A stretch of DNA of 10,627 nucleotides. It comes from Candidatus Bathyarchaeota archaeon B26-1 (GTDB taxonomy: Archaea; Thermoproteota; Bathyarchaeia; Bathyarchaeales; B26-1). Below are positions 1 through 6,398 of this stretch, in pieces. The notes beneath the pieces were generated by a model, which saw nothing but the letters and a program-made list of their open reading frames with translations, was not told the DNA's origin and searched no databases. Made by a program: the position numbers and the translations under genes. The stretch lies in NCBI GenBank assembly GCA_001593925.1, contig LUCD01000043.1, forward strand, positions 1 through 10,627, given 5' to 3'. Positions within the stretch are counted from its first letter, which is position 1. Each line of letters opens with the position of its first letter.

Positions 1-51
1 AAAGTTTGAGGATACTATTAATAGAGATTCTTCTCCTTATTTTTTCGGGCG

Positions 52-972
52 GTGAATCGCTTGAGGAAGGTGATAATCGACACCGATATTGGGTCGGACG
101 TCGACGACGCGTTGGCTCTAGCCCTAGCCTTGAGGTCGAATGAACTGAATCTGGAGGCCGTCACTGTTGTTTACGGCGACCTTGACGTAAGGGCTAGGAT
201 AGCTCTGAAGATGCTGAAGCTAGCTGGGGTTGAGGGCGTCCCTGTGGCGAAGGGAATTGAGAAGCCCCTCTTGAGGGAGAGGAGGGTCTTCTGGACCGGG
301 CGTGAGGGTGAAGGGATACTCACACCGGGAGACGAAGCCTTGAAGCCAAGTTCCATACACGCGGTCGATCTCATAACGTCGAAGATCATGTCTATGAGGG
401 GAGAGGTAACCCTGATTACCCTAGGCCCCTTGACCAACATAGCGGCCGCGATAATAAGGGAACCTAGCATAGTTGAGAACGTTAAAGAGGTCTTTGTGAT
501 GGGCGGGGTTACCAGACTCTTCGACGGTTTCAACCTACCCTTCAGGGAGCATAACATCCACTGCGACCCAGAAGCAGCGAGGTTAGTCTTCAACTCCGGG
601 ATGCCCATAACGATGGTTCCGCTCGACGTAACATTGAAGGCGTCGATAAACCGAGAAGACCTAAAGAGGATATCGGCCGTGAAGACCCCTTTCACCGACG
701 CAATAGTCTCGATGGTCGAGCATTACCTAAGGTTCAGAAGGAGAGACTACACATGGCTACACGACCCCTTAACCGTGGCCATCTCGATCGACGAGACCCT
801 CGTGAAGACGATGGAGATGAAGGTCATAGTAGAGACGAGAGGAGAAGCCACAACTGGACAGACACTGGCATTACCCGCCGAACCGGACGAGGCAAAAGTG
901 AAAGTCTGCGTAGACGTAGACGCGACAAGATTCAAAAAACTCTTCATGGAAAGAATCTGCTCAAAACACTAA
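52..972 (+). CDS. Nucleoside hydrolase (inosine-uridine preferring family)
   Basis: This is a predicted ribonucleoside hydrolase that splits the N-glycosidic bond of a nucleoside to give ribose and a free base, in purine or pyrimidine salvage in the cytoplasm. The family's calcium-binding Asp cluster is seen near the N-terminus as DTDIGSDVDDA (residues 10-20). Further family marks are LGPLTNIA, an MGG turn, the EHNIHCDPEAA segment and the distal HDPL motif (His237-Asp238). The length, 306 aa, is normal for the family. The GTG at 52 gives MNRLRKVIIDTD. A TTG at 61 would give the more typical MRKVIIDTD start, and GGCGGTGA (48-55) would sit 5 bases before it as a ribosome binding site, so 61 is a serious alternative. 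Base specificity cannot be read from the sequence. The family call is firm. Confidence 0.93.
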   Translation: MNRLRKVIIDTDIGSDVDDALALALALRSNELNLEAVTVVYGDLDVRARIALKMLKLAGVEGVPVAKGIEKPLLRERRVFWTGREGEGILTPGDEALKPSSIHAVDLITSKIMSMRGEVTLITLGPLTNIAAAIIREPSIVENVKEVFVMGGVTRLFDGFNLPFREHNIHCDPEAARLVFNSGMPITMVPLDVTLKASINREDLKRISAVKTPFTDAIVSMVEHYLRFRRRDYTWLHDPLTVAISIDETLVKTMEMKVIVETRGEATTGQTLALPAEPDEAKVKVCVDVDATRFKKLFMERICSKH

Positions 973-1271
973 ACAACCGGCATCTTCAAGCTCATCTAAC
1001 TACGCACTTCGCTTATGCTTTCACTCATAACGCTCTTAAGGTTTGCAAGCCGTGTCGATACGTATCTCAATGCGCATACCCCAGAGCTTGACGGCTCCGC
1101 TGCGCGGCGTGATGACTGTCTCCGAGAACACTTCCAATCCTCAACCATCCCCAAGGAGGGGAGATAAACATAGACGGCCCGTTGCTTAATAGTCTCTCGG
1201 TCTTTCCACACCTAGGCCCTAGGCATAGTGCATCAAAAAACAATATGCGTAACTAGCATTTACTGGTAAAT
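973..1271. other. Intergenic spacer, no convincing gene
   Basis: About 300 bases lie between the nucleoside hydrolase stop and the tRNA 3' end. Short open frames here (for example 996-1211 on the minus strand) have no recognisable family and no good start context. The stretch contains a GC-rich hairpin CCGC-TGC-GCGG (1097-1107), followed at once by GTGATGA (1109-1115), which resembles a C box, and a perfect 13-base palindrome CCTAGG-C-CCTAGG (1211-1223). No matching CTGA D box was found at a normal distance. It could hold a small RNA, but nothing here proves it. Confidence 0.5.
1235..1240 (-). terminator. Oligo-T terminator after the tRNA gene
   Basis: Read on the minus strand this is a run of six T, about 32 bases past the encoded CCA end of the tRNA-Leu gene. 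Archaeal RNA polymerase commonly terminates at such T runs without a hairpin. The position fits termination of the tRNA transcript, but no transcript data support it. Confidence 0.45.
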
Positions 1272-1319
1272 TGGTGCGGGGGGTGGGATTTGAACCCACG
1301 AACCCCTTCGGGACGGGAT

Positions 1320-1353
1320 ACCCCACATGAACCGGGGTTCGCCGGTTCCTTGA
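1320..1353 (-). other. Canonical tRNA intron at position 37/38
   Basis: This is a 34-base intron after G37 of the tRNA-Leu anticodon loop. A standard bulge-helix-bulge can be drawn. Exon bases CTCA (1359-1356) pair with intron bases TGGG (1325-1322), including one T-G pair. The 5' bulge is AGT, cut after G37. The 3' bulge is GTA (1321-1319), cut before A38. The rest of the intron folds into a seven-pair hairpin, GAACCGG with CCGGTTC. This is the usual archaeal intron site and is cut by the tRNA splicing endonuclease. Confidence 0.88.
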
Positions 1354-1369
1354 CTTGAGTCCCGCGCAT

Positions 1370-1387
1370 GAGGCCCCTTCGTGAAGG
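1370..1387 (-). other. Small noncanonical intron in the tRNA D arm
   Basis: These 18 bases (CCTTCACGAAGGGGCCTC on the minus strand) interrupt the D arm between A21 and A22. They could be 19 bases if A1369 is included. Without them the D loop AGCCAGGTCAA and D stem are normal; with them no tRNA D arm can form. The insert carries a mini-hairpin CCTT-CACG-AAGG. Exon bases AGGTC (1394-1390) can pair with GGCCT (1375-1371) in a relaxed bulge-helix-bulge. Noncanonical D-arm introns are known from crenarchaeal tRNAs, but this one is near the small end of the size range. The exact splice points are inferred. Confidence 0.75.
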
Positions 1388-1437
1388 TTGACCTGGCTCT
1401 GCTACCCCCGCACCCCTACTGTTACTGGGAGTCGCCT

Positions 1438-1456
1438 CTAATATTCTTTTTCGGCT
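1438..1456 (-). promoter_or_regulatory. Candidate TATA box of the tRNA-Leu gene
   Basis: The minus strand reads GAAAAAGAATATTAG, AT-rich between GC-rich flanks, centred about 34 bases before the mature 5' end of the tRNA (1411). This fits an archaeal TATA element with a transcription start a few bases upstream of the tRNA. It lies just past the UMP kinase stop codon (1463), so the tRNA could also be read through from that gene. Confidence 0.45.
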
Positions 1457-1462
1457 TGATTT

Positions 1463-2137
1463 CTAGCTGATCACTGTCCCTATCTTTTCTCCTTCCAGAG
1501 CCCTTATTATGTTTTCTGGATCGAATCCATTCACGACTACGGTTTTGATTCTGCTTTTCCGGAGGATCTTAACGGCTTCCGGGTCTAGGATTTGGTGTAT
1601 TCCTGCTCTATGTCTCTTGGATTCGAGGTGTTCTATGAGTTCTTCGAATGTGAGTTCGTCGAGTTTCTCGGCGTCTGGATGCTTCTTGGGGTCTTTCGTG
1701 TATATGCCCTCTTGGTCCGTCGCTTTCACGATCATGTCGGCCTTTATCTTGGAGGCGAGGAGAGCGGCTACAGTGTCCGTCGTCATGCCCGGTTTGAGGC
1801 CTCCCATGACGACTACACCTCTCTCCCTCAATGTTTCCACAGCCTCCTCCAACGTTGTCGGTATCCGCTTCCACTCTAAGCCGCCTATCCGTATGGCGAG
1901 CATCTGCGCTATCACCCTAGAGATCGAGATGGCGACTTCGTCTTGGGCCTCCTCGTTTAAGCCTGCCTCTCGGGCCGCTTTTATAAACTCCCTTGAGATC
2001 GATCCTCCCCCAACGACGACGGCTAACTCGTGTCCGGCTTGTCTCAGAACGCGAATCGTGCTGGCGTATCCGTCAATCAGCCGGGGATTGAGGGGTGAAG
2101 CCACAACCGACCCACCTATCCTAACCGTGACACGCAT
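1463..2137 (-). CDS. pyrH: UMP kinase, archaeal type
   Basis: UMP kinase phosphorylates UMP to UDP with ATP, the step that leads from de novo and salvage UMP to UTP and CTP. The protein belongs to the amino acid kinase fold. It shows the N-terminal RIGGSVV phosphate loop (residues 6-12), VVGGGSISRE (41-50), the GGLKPGMTTDTVA segment (113-124) and the DQEGIYTKDPKK nucleotide-binding stretch (141-152). It lacks the longer N-terminus of bacterial PyrH. The length of 224 aa is close to that of characterised Pyrococcus enzymes. I chose ATG at 2137. A TTG two codons upstream (2143) is possible, but the GGGGG run (2148-2152) is better spaced from the ATG. The product feeds the same pyrimidine pool as the nucleoside hydrolase, but the two genes are on opposite strands and not an operon. 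Confidence 0.94.
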   Translation of the reverse strand: MRVTVRIGGSVVASPLNPRLIDGYASTIRVLRQAGHELAVVVGGGSISREFIKAAREAGLNEEAQDEVAISISRVIAQMLAIRIGGLEWKRIPTTLEEAVETLRERGVVVMGGLKPGMTTDTVAALLASKIKADMIVKATDQEGIYTKDPKKHPDAEKLDELTFEELIEHLESKRHRAGIHQILDPEAVKILRKSRIKTVVVNGFDPENIIRALEGEKIGTVIS

Positions 2138-2182
2138 CCGCAAGTGTCCCCCAACAACCCTAGCGTTAAGAGGTGCGAGTCC

Positions 2183-2197
2183 AGAATAAAAATGTGT
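2183..2197 (-). promoter_or_regulatory. T-rich element: end of glycosyltransferase unit and possible UMP kinase TATA box
   Basis: The minus strand reads CACATTTTTATTCTGG directly after the glycosyltransferase stop. The T5 run (2192-2188) could end that transcript. The same AT patch lies about 50 bases before the UMP kinase ATG, which would also suit a TATA box with a short leader carrying the GGGGG ribosome binding site. The sequence alone cannot separate these roles. Confidence 0.35.
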
Positions 2198-3472
2198 TTA
2201 AATGTTCAAGAGGGCCTTCACAGACTCCTCCGTACATTCACCGGTCTTCTCAGTCTTCACCCATCTTGACGGACATTTAAAGATCACTTGGAGTAGAGCG
2301 TAGAAGGTTAAGCAGCACTCGAGGAACCAGTAAACCTGAAGGAAGGGAAGCCAGAGGATATTCCTGATGCGACGCGGCTTCGTTATGTAGGTTAAGGCCA
2401 CCCCCGCTATAAAGAGGGTGAGCGTCGTCAGAAACGCGGTGGCCGAAGTCAGGTTTATTATGATCGGGTTCAAATCGACGTGGAAGAGGAGGATGTAAAT
2501 CCAGAGCAGATAATTCATCAATATGAAGACTTGGATATAGGGGCCTACCAAGGTTATCTCGGCGTCTATGGTCTTCCTCCGGAACTTCCTTAAGAGGCGG
2601 CCGTACTTTATGGCGACCTCCATGAACCCCCTGTTCCATCGAATCCTCTGCTTTATGAGCTGAGTTAGGTTTGAGGGAACCTCCTGCCAAGAGATTATGT
2701 CTGGAGCGTACCTGATGTTGTGGCCTCTCTCGGTCAACTTCGCGGACATCTCTACATCTTCTGAGAGAAACTTCTCGTTCCAACCGCCGACCTCCTCGGC
2801 TACTTCCCTCCTGATGAACTGGCAGCTGCCGGTTAGGGGGACGAAGAGGCTGAGCCTGTCCTTACCCTGCACGTAGTTCTTGAGCCAGAGAGCCTCCTCG
2901 TATGAGACGAGCTTTGTGAGCATGTTCTTGTCGGCGTTTATGGCGCACGTCGTCCCCTGAACGGCCGCAACCGAAGGGTCTTCAAAGTATTTGATCACCC
3001 TTAGCAGGGTGTCCGGCTTGGGAACGTTATCCGCGTCGAAGACGGCGACTATCTCGCCTCTCGCATGTTTAAGTCCGTAGTTGAGGGCGGAGGGCTTACC
3101 ATCCGAGGTTGAACGGTGGAAGTACCTGACGATCCCGGGGTAATCCTCGACGAATCTCATACATATCTCAGGGGTCTTATCCTTCGACCCGTCCTCGACG
3201 ATGATTATCTCCATCCTGTCCTTCGGGTAGTCGAGCCTCAATAAAGCCTTCAGAAGCCTCTCAATTACCTTCTCCTCATCCTTAACCGGAACTAGGATCG
3301 AAACGTATGGAAGACGGCTTTTAATGTTCCACGACCTCTCTTCCTTCCGGGTTTTCTCCCCGTTCCTACGGTACATGCACTTAACCCCGACGAGAAAGAC
3401 CGGCAGGTTGTATAAAACCCAGCCGTAGATTAGGGCCAAGCAGAAGAGAAGGCTTAACTGTAGGAAATCCAT
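2198..3472 (-). CDS. Membrane glycosyltransferase, family 2 (processive-type)
   Basis: This enzyme would transfer sugars from nucleotide-sugar donors at the inner face of the membrane, possibly polymerising a polysaccharide. Residues 3-30 form an N-terminal membrane segment. The cytoplasmic GT-A domain follows, with SILVPVKDEE (58-67), IIVEDGSKD (90-98), the metal-binding DAD (146-148), the catalytic-base motif SED (238-240) and QRIRW (275-279), the QxxRW motif of processive enzymes. WVKTEKTG (404-411) also recalls cellulose and hyaluronan synthase-like proteins. Three or four hydrophobic segments lie between about 308 and 398. The ATG at 3472 is preferred over GTG at 3490 because GAGGAG lies 5 bases before it and the membrane helix then starts at once. 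The substrate is unknown. No polysaccharide export partner is in view; the upstream epimerase is the likely sugar supplier. Confidence 0.9.
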   Translation of the reverse strand: MDFLQLSLLFCLALIYGWVLYNLPVFLVGVKCMYRRNGEKTRKEERSWNIKSRLPYVSILVPVKDEEKVIERLLKALLRLDYPKDRMEIIIVEDGSKDKTPEICMRFVEDYPGIVRYFHRSTSDGKPSALNYGLKHARGEIVAVFDADNVPKPDTLLRVIKYFEDPSVAAVQGTTCAINADKNMLTKLVSYEEALWLKNYVQGKDRLSLFVPLTGSCQFIRREVAEEVGGWNEKFLSEDVEMSAKLTERGHNIRYAPDIISWQEVPSNLTQLIKQRIRWNRGFMEVAIKYGRLLRKFRRKTIDAEITLVGPYIQVFILMNYLLWIYILLFHVDLNPIIINLTSATAFLTTLTLFIAGVALTYITKPRRIRNILWLPFLQVYWFLECCLTFYALLQVIFKCPSRWVKTEKTGECTEESVKALLNI

Positions 3473-3803
3473 GACTACTCCTCTACTCACCGTTAAAGGT
3501 CAACCCTTAGGGTCTCCACCATTCGCCTCTCTGAAGGCTTTATTTAAGATTCAAACAGATATTTAGATTGCTTCCAGCTGACATAAAAAACTTTTGTTAA
3601 CTTCGTTATTTCTCCTACTTTAGGGGATGAGCGGTTCTCCTCCAAAATCTCTATGGCACCTCTATAAAACCATGATTTTGCACCAGTAATTTGGCGGGAA
3701 AAGACTGAATTTTTTCTTGATGAGAGAATAGTTTTAAATCAAGTTTTTTCACGGAAGATGTGGGGAAAGAGTAGGCTCACTTTTTCAAAGCCACATTTTA
3801 TGT
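3473..3803. other. AT-rich spacer between glycosyltransferase and epimerase genes
   Basis: About 330 bases hold no open frame that looks like a gene. The spacer is clearly more AT-rich than its neighbours, with T and A runs at 3586-3596, 3710-3716 and 3743-3749. Next to the glycosyltransferase it carries TATA-like patches. At the other end a short perfect hairpin, TCTAG-TATG-CTAGA, overlaps the epimerase stop codon. I found no RNA gene, duplicated flank or transposon remnant. Confidence 0.5.
3539..3550 (-). promoter_or_regulatory. Candidate TATA box for the glycosyltransferase gene
   Basis: The minus strand reads ATCTTAAATAAA, close to the archaeal TATA consensus and about 72 bases before the chosen ATG. 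This would leave a leader of about 45 bases containing the GAGGAG ribosome binding site. A second AT patch, CTAAATATC, lies some 15 bases further upstream. The element suggests the gene has its own promoter rather than only being read from the epimerase. Confidence 0.4.
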
Positions 3804-4781
3804 CTAGTATGCTAGATGCTTAAGCTCCTCCAGGGTCTCTCTCGTCGCGATCCTTACAGATTCTAGACTGTTGTGTCGAGGCCTCCAGCCGAGCCTCTTC
3901 AGCTTTGATATGTCTAGGAGCATGAACCTCACGTCGCCCGGCCACCCTCTACCCCCTTCAACATTAACCTTATACGTGAACTCGACGTCGCGAAGCCCCA
4001 TCTCTTCAACTACGACTTTGGCTATGGTGTTCACGTCCACCCAGTCCTCAGAGCCTATATTGAAGACCTCGAACCTTTCTTGAGCCTTCTCCAAACCTAG
4101 GAGGAAGGCTTCGACGCAGTCACTTACGTGGAGATAAGACTTGGTCTGCCTCCCGTCGCCGAGAATCTCCAGCCTCGACGGGTTCCTCGTCAACTTCTGG
4201 ATGAAGTCCCAGATGACTCCGTGACGGCTCCTAGAGCCGATTATGTTGGCGAACCTGTAGACGACCGCCCTAAAACCGAACATGTGACAGTACGCCGAGA
4301 TCATAGCCTCGCAGGCCAGTTTAGAAGCTCCGTAGAGGGAGATCGGTTTGAGCGGGCCGTAGTTCTCGGGGGTCGGGATAGTAGAAGCCTCCCCATAAAC
4401 CGTTGATGTCGAGGTGAAGACGACCGTCTTAGCGGTCTCGCTTCTCCGCATCTCCTCGAGAACATTGTAGGTAGCGAGTACGTTCTGCTCCAAGTCGATC
4501 CTTGTGTCGGAGACCCCTGCCCTAACCTCGGAGTTCGCGGCTAAGTGGAAGACTACACGGCAGCCCTCCATTGCCCTCCCTAGATCGTCCCTGTTGAGGC
4601 AGTCTCCGACGATCAGCCTAAACATTGAGTGGTCTATCCAACGGGCTAGATTCTCCCCTGAACCTTTACTCATATTGTCTAGAACGACTACGGGGAGACC
4701 CCGCATCATCAAGGCGTCTACCAGATGGCTTCCTATGAACCCGGCTCCGCCAGTCACTAGGACTTTGCCCTCAAGATTCAT
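3804..4781 (-). CDS. NAD-dependent nucleotide-sugar epimerase/dehydratase (GalE-like)
   Basis: This is a short-chain dehydrogenase of the extended type that acts on a nucleotide-diphosphate sugar, most likely a UDP-glucose or UDP-GlcNAc 4-epimerase or a close relative. The NAD-binding TGGAGFIGSH (10-19) has the GxxGxxG pattern, with Asp35 after the second strand for the ribose. HLAANSEV (79-86), STSTVYGE (124-131) and the catalytic YGASK (Tyr150, Lys154) follow in the expected order. At 325 aa it is full length. ATG at 4781 is used; a TTG directly before it (4784) is also in frame. It sits upstream of the family 2 glycosyltransferase on the same strand, which fits a role in making an activated sugar for a surface glycan. 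The exact substrate cannot be told from the motifs. Confidence 0.9.
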   Translation of the reverse strand: MNLEGKVLVTGGAGFIGSHLVDALMMRGLPVVVLDNMSKGSGENLARWIDHSMFRLIVGDCLNRDDLGRAMEGCRVVFHLAANSEVRAGVSDTRIDLEQNVLATYNVLEEMRRSETAKTVVFTSTSTVYGEASTIPTPENYGPLKPISLYGASKLACEAMISAYCHMFGFRAVVYRFANIIGSRSRHGVIWDFIQKLTRNPSRLEILGDGRQTKSYLHVSDCVEAFLLGLEKAQERFEVFNIGSEDWVDVNTIAKVVVEEMGLRDVEFTYKVNVEGGRGWPGDVRFMLLDISKLKRLGWRPRHNSLESVRIATRETLEELKHLAY

Positions 4782-4817
4782 CAACGTTATTTTCCCAAAT
4801 CAGATAGGTAACTTGCC

Positions 4818-4834
4818 AAATAATATTATTTTTT
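4818..4834 (-). promoter_or_regulatory. Candidate TATA box of the epimerase gene
   Basis: The minus strand has AAAAAATAATATTATTT, a strongly AT-rich island centred 45 bases before the epimerase ATG in the 100-base gap after herA. This fits a promoter giving a leader of roughly 20 bases. It separates the epimerase from the nurA-herA unit upstream. Confidence 0.45.
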
Positions 4835-4881
4835 GTGTTACTTTCGTCCTCCGGAAGGAGCGCGTTCATCCACCCTACACT

Positions 4882-6378
4882 TCAGGAAGCTTCATGAACC
4901 TTTATGGGAGACTCATGCACCTTTGGGATGTTATCCTCGAAGAAGAGCCTAGTATGCCCCATGGTCTGGATGTCCATAGGCCTAACCTTGACGACTATCG
5001 GGAAGTCCTTGACCGCTTCTCCAAGTATTAGGCAGTGGTGGGGCGGCAGGTCTCTAACTATTGAGATCACGGTTTCAGCGTCGGCTCGGGAGGCCCTTGA
5101 GATCGCCTCCAAGTCGTGTTCATTCACAAAGTTGAAGAGGAAGATGTTGTCGGCTTGGCGGTAGATGCTCTCCTTTATGGTGTTCGGCTGGTTCGTTATG
5201 AAGGTTGTGAAGAGCCCGAAGTGCCTCATCCTCGTGATTATGTCGTCCCAGTATGTCTCTCTCAAGTAGAGGTGTGCCTCCTCGGCAAAGAGGAAGACAG
5301 CCCTAACCCTCCATTGAGCGAGCGCCTTCTGAATCTTGCCGAGCACATACTCGACTATGATCTTCCGGTCGGATGGAGACGTGTCACTCAGGTCGATTAT
5401 TATGGCTCCTCCACGCTTCATCCCCCCTAGAATCCTCTCCAAGAAGACCGCCTCGGCTAGGTTGTCCGTGAAGAGCTCCGAACGGAGGAGAGCGTAGTAA
5501 CGGGAGTAGAGGGCGTCCCTCACATGCACATTACAGTTCCAGTTCTTTATTGCTTCTCCCAAGTCGTGGAGGGTGAGCCGCCTCTTCTCCTCGAGGAACC
5601 TCCATATCCTCCTGAACTCTCTAGCCGAGGTCTCGGGAAGGCCGAGTGAGTGGATGAGTATCCTCATGATTATTGAGAGGTCTATCTGAGAGAGGGCGAC
5701 CTTGAAGTTTTCCCGAGGCTTCAGAACCTTGATCACTTTGTGATACCGGTTTCTGCTTCCATCCCGGGCGAACCCGAGGTTCACGTACTCCCCGTTGAGG
5801 TCCAGCACAACGACAGTTGCTCCGTGATCGATCAGCCCTAGAACTAGGAGCTTCGAGAAGTGCGACTTACCCGTCCCCTTCTTGCCGGTGATTATGTTTA
5901 GCTTGCCGTCGAGGGAGGAAGCGTCTATCGTCAGCCTCGAACCGTCCATGGTCTCGCCTACCTGTATTGGGAGTCTACGTCCAACACCCACCATCTCGAC
6001 GAGGCGCTTGACCGGAAGCCTCCTAACCCTAGAATGTGTACGTGAGGGTAGCCAAGACCCGTCGAAGCGGAGAAACCCGTTCTCCAACGTTCCATGAATC
6101 TTGCAGACTAGGAGGCGTGTGTCTTGGACGTAGAGGATATGGGAGGAGATGTCTAGGGGGTCGAAGTCTTCGCCCTCCACACGGTCCTCGGCGGAGAGCT
6201 CCCTTAAGAACTCCTCCATAACCCCGGGGACGTTCGCGAACTGGATGTCGACGACTTGGACGATCATGCTCCTCCCGGCTTTAAGGTCTTCTATGAGTAA
6301 GTAGCTGCCCTTCTCCACATCCTCAGATGGGAAGCTCAGAATTTGAAGGGTGTTACCAGCCTTCTTGTAGAGCTTCAT
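4882..6378 (-). CDS. herA: HerA DNA translocase (FtsK-HerA ATPase)
   Basis: HerA is a hexameric ATP-driven DNA translocase that works with the NurA nuclease, and with Mre11-Rad50, to resect DNA ends for homologous recombination in archaea. The N-terminal part (about 1-150) fits the HAS beta-barrel domain. The Walker A loop is GKKGTGKS (165-172). VVVLDLNGEY (189-198) and GGAIIIDLSD (323-332) are core strands. The Walker B region is VFLFAEEAHL (361-370) with paired Glu366-Glu367. TRMRHFG (382-388) offers the usual arginine finger, and TNQP (395-398) is the sensor strand. The length, 498 aa, is typical. The ATG at 6378 lies 20 bases past the nurA stop, with GGAGGAGA and GAAGGG in the gap, so the two are one operon. 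The last 14 residues carry a doubled KVHE motif. No mre11 or rad50 gene is in the window. Confidence 0.95.
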   Translation of the reverse strand: MKLYKKAGNTLQILSFPSEDVEKGSYLLIEDLKAGRSMIVQVVDIQFANVPGVMEEFLRELSAEDRVEGEDFDPLDISSHILYVQDTRLLVCKIHGTLENGFLRFDGSWLPSRTHSRVRRLPVKRLVEMVGVGRRLPIQVGETMDGSRLTIDASSLDGKLNIITGKKGTGKSHFSKLLVLGLIDHGATVVVLDLNGEYVNLGFARDGSRNRYHKVIKVLKPRENFKVALSQIDLSIIMRILIHSLGLPETSAREFRRIWRFLEEKRRLTLHDLGEAIKNWNCNVHVRDALYSRYYALLRSELFTDNLAEAVFLERILGGMKRGGAIIIDLSDTSPSDRKIIVEYVLGKIQKALAQWRVRAVFLFAEEAHLYLRETYWDDIITRMRHFGLFTTFITNQPNTIKESIYRQADNIFLFNFVNEHDLEAISRASRADAETVISIVRDLPPHHCLILGEAVKDFPIVVKVRPMDIQTMGHTRLFFEDNIPKVHESPIKVHEAS

Positions 6379-6398
6379 CGCTTCCCTTCAGTCTCCTC

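Larger units (their letters stand above)
1272..1411 (-). tRNA. tRNA-Leu (CAA), two introns, encoded CCA
   Basis: The acceptor stem pairs GCGGGGG (1411-1405) with CCCCCGC (1282-1276). The discriminator is A (1275) and CCA is encoded at 1274-1272. The T arm is GTGGG-TTCAAAT-CCCAC (1299-1283). The anticodon stem CGGGA (1364-1360) pairs with TCCCG (1318-1314), with loop C32 T33, anticodon CAA (1357-1355), and G37. A long variable arm, TCCCGAAGGGG-like, marks a class II tRNA, so CAA reads the leucine codon UUG. The gene spans 137 bases to the discriminator. Removing 34 bases after position 37 and 18-19 bases from the D arm leaves about 84-85, the normal size for tRNA-Leu. The D stem is then GCAG (1402-1399) with ATGC (1369-1366), giving the G13-A22 mismatch usual in leucine tRNAs. 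The UMP kinase gene lies upstream on the same strand. Confidence 0.93.

Noticed and set aside
753..1091. Open frame of 112 aa overlapping the end of the nucleoside hydrolase gene
   Set aside because: It is out of frame with a clear enzyme, is extremely rich in Arg and Asp, and matches no family. It is a shadow of the real gene.
1109..1115. GTGATGA as box C of a C/D guide RNA
   Set aside because: No CTGA box D and no C'/D' pair was seen at usual spacing, so a C/D RNA cannot be called.
1509..2189. Open frame of 226 aa on the + strand opposite UMP kinase
   Set aside because: It is as long as the real gene only because it mirrors it. The product is low complexity, Ser-rich and without family motifs.
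3717..3723. TTGATGA in the AT-rich spacer as a possible small RNA box
   Set aside because: The first base does not fit the C-box consensus, and no partner box is placed correctly.
4504..5031. Open frame of 175 aa on the + strand across the herA-epimerase gap
   Set aside because: It is antisense to the starts and ends of two firm genes and has no recognisable domain. The gap holds the epimerase promoter instead.
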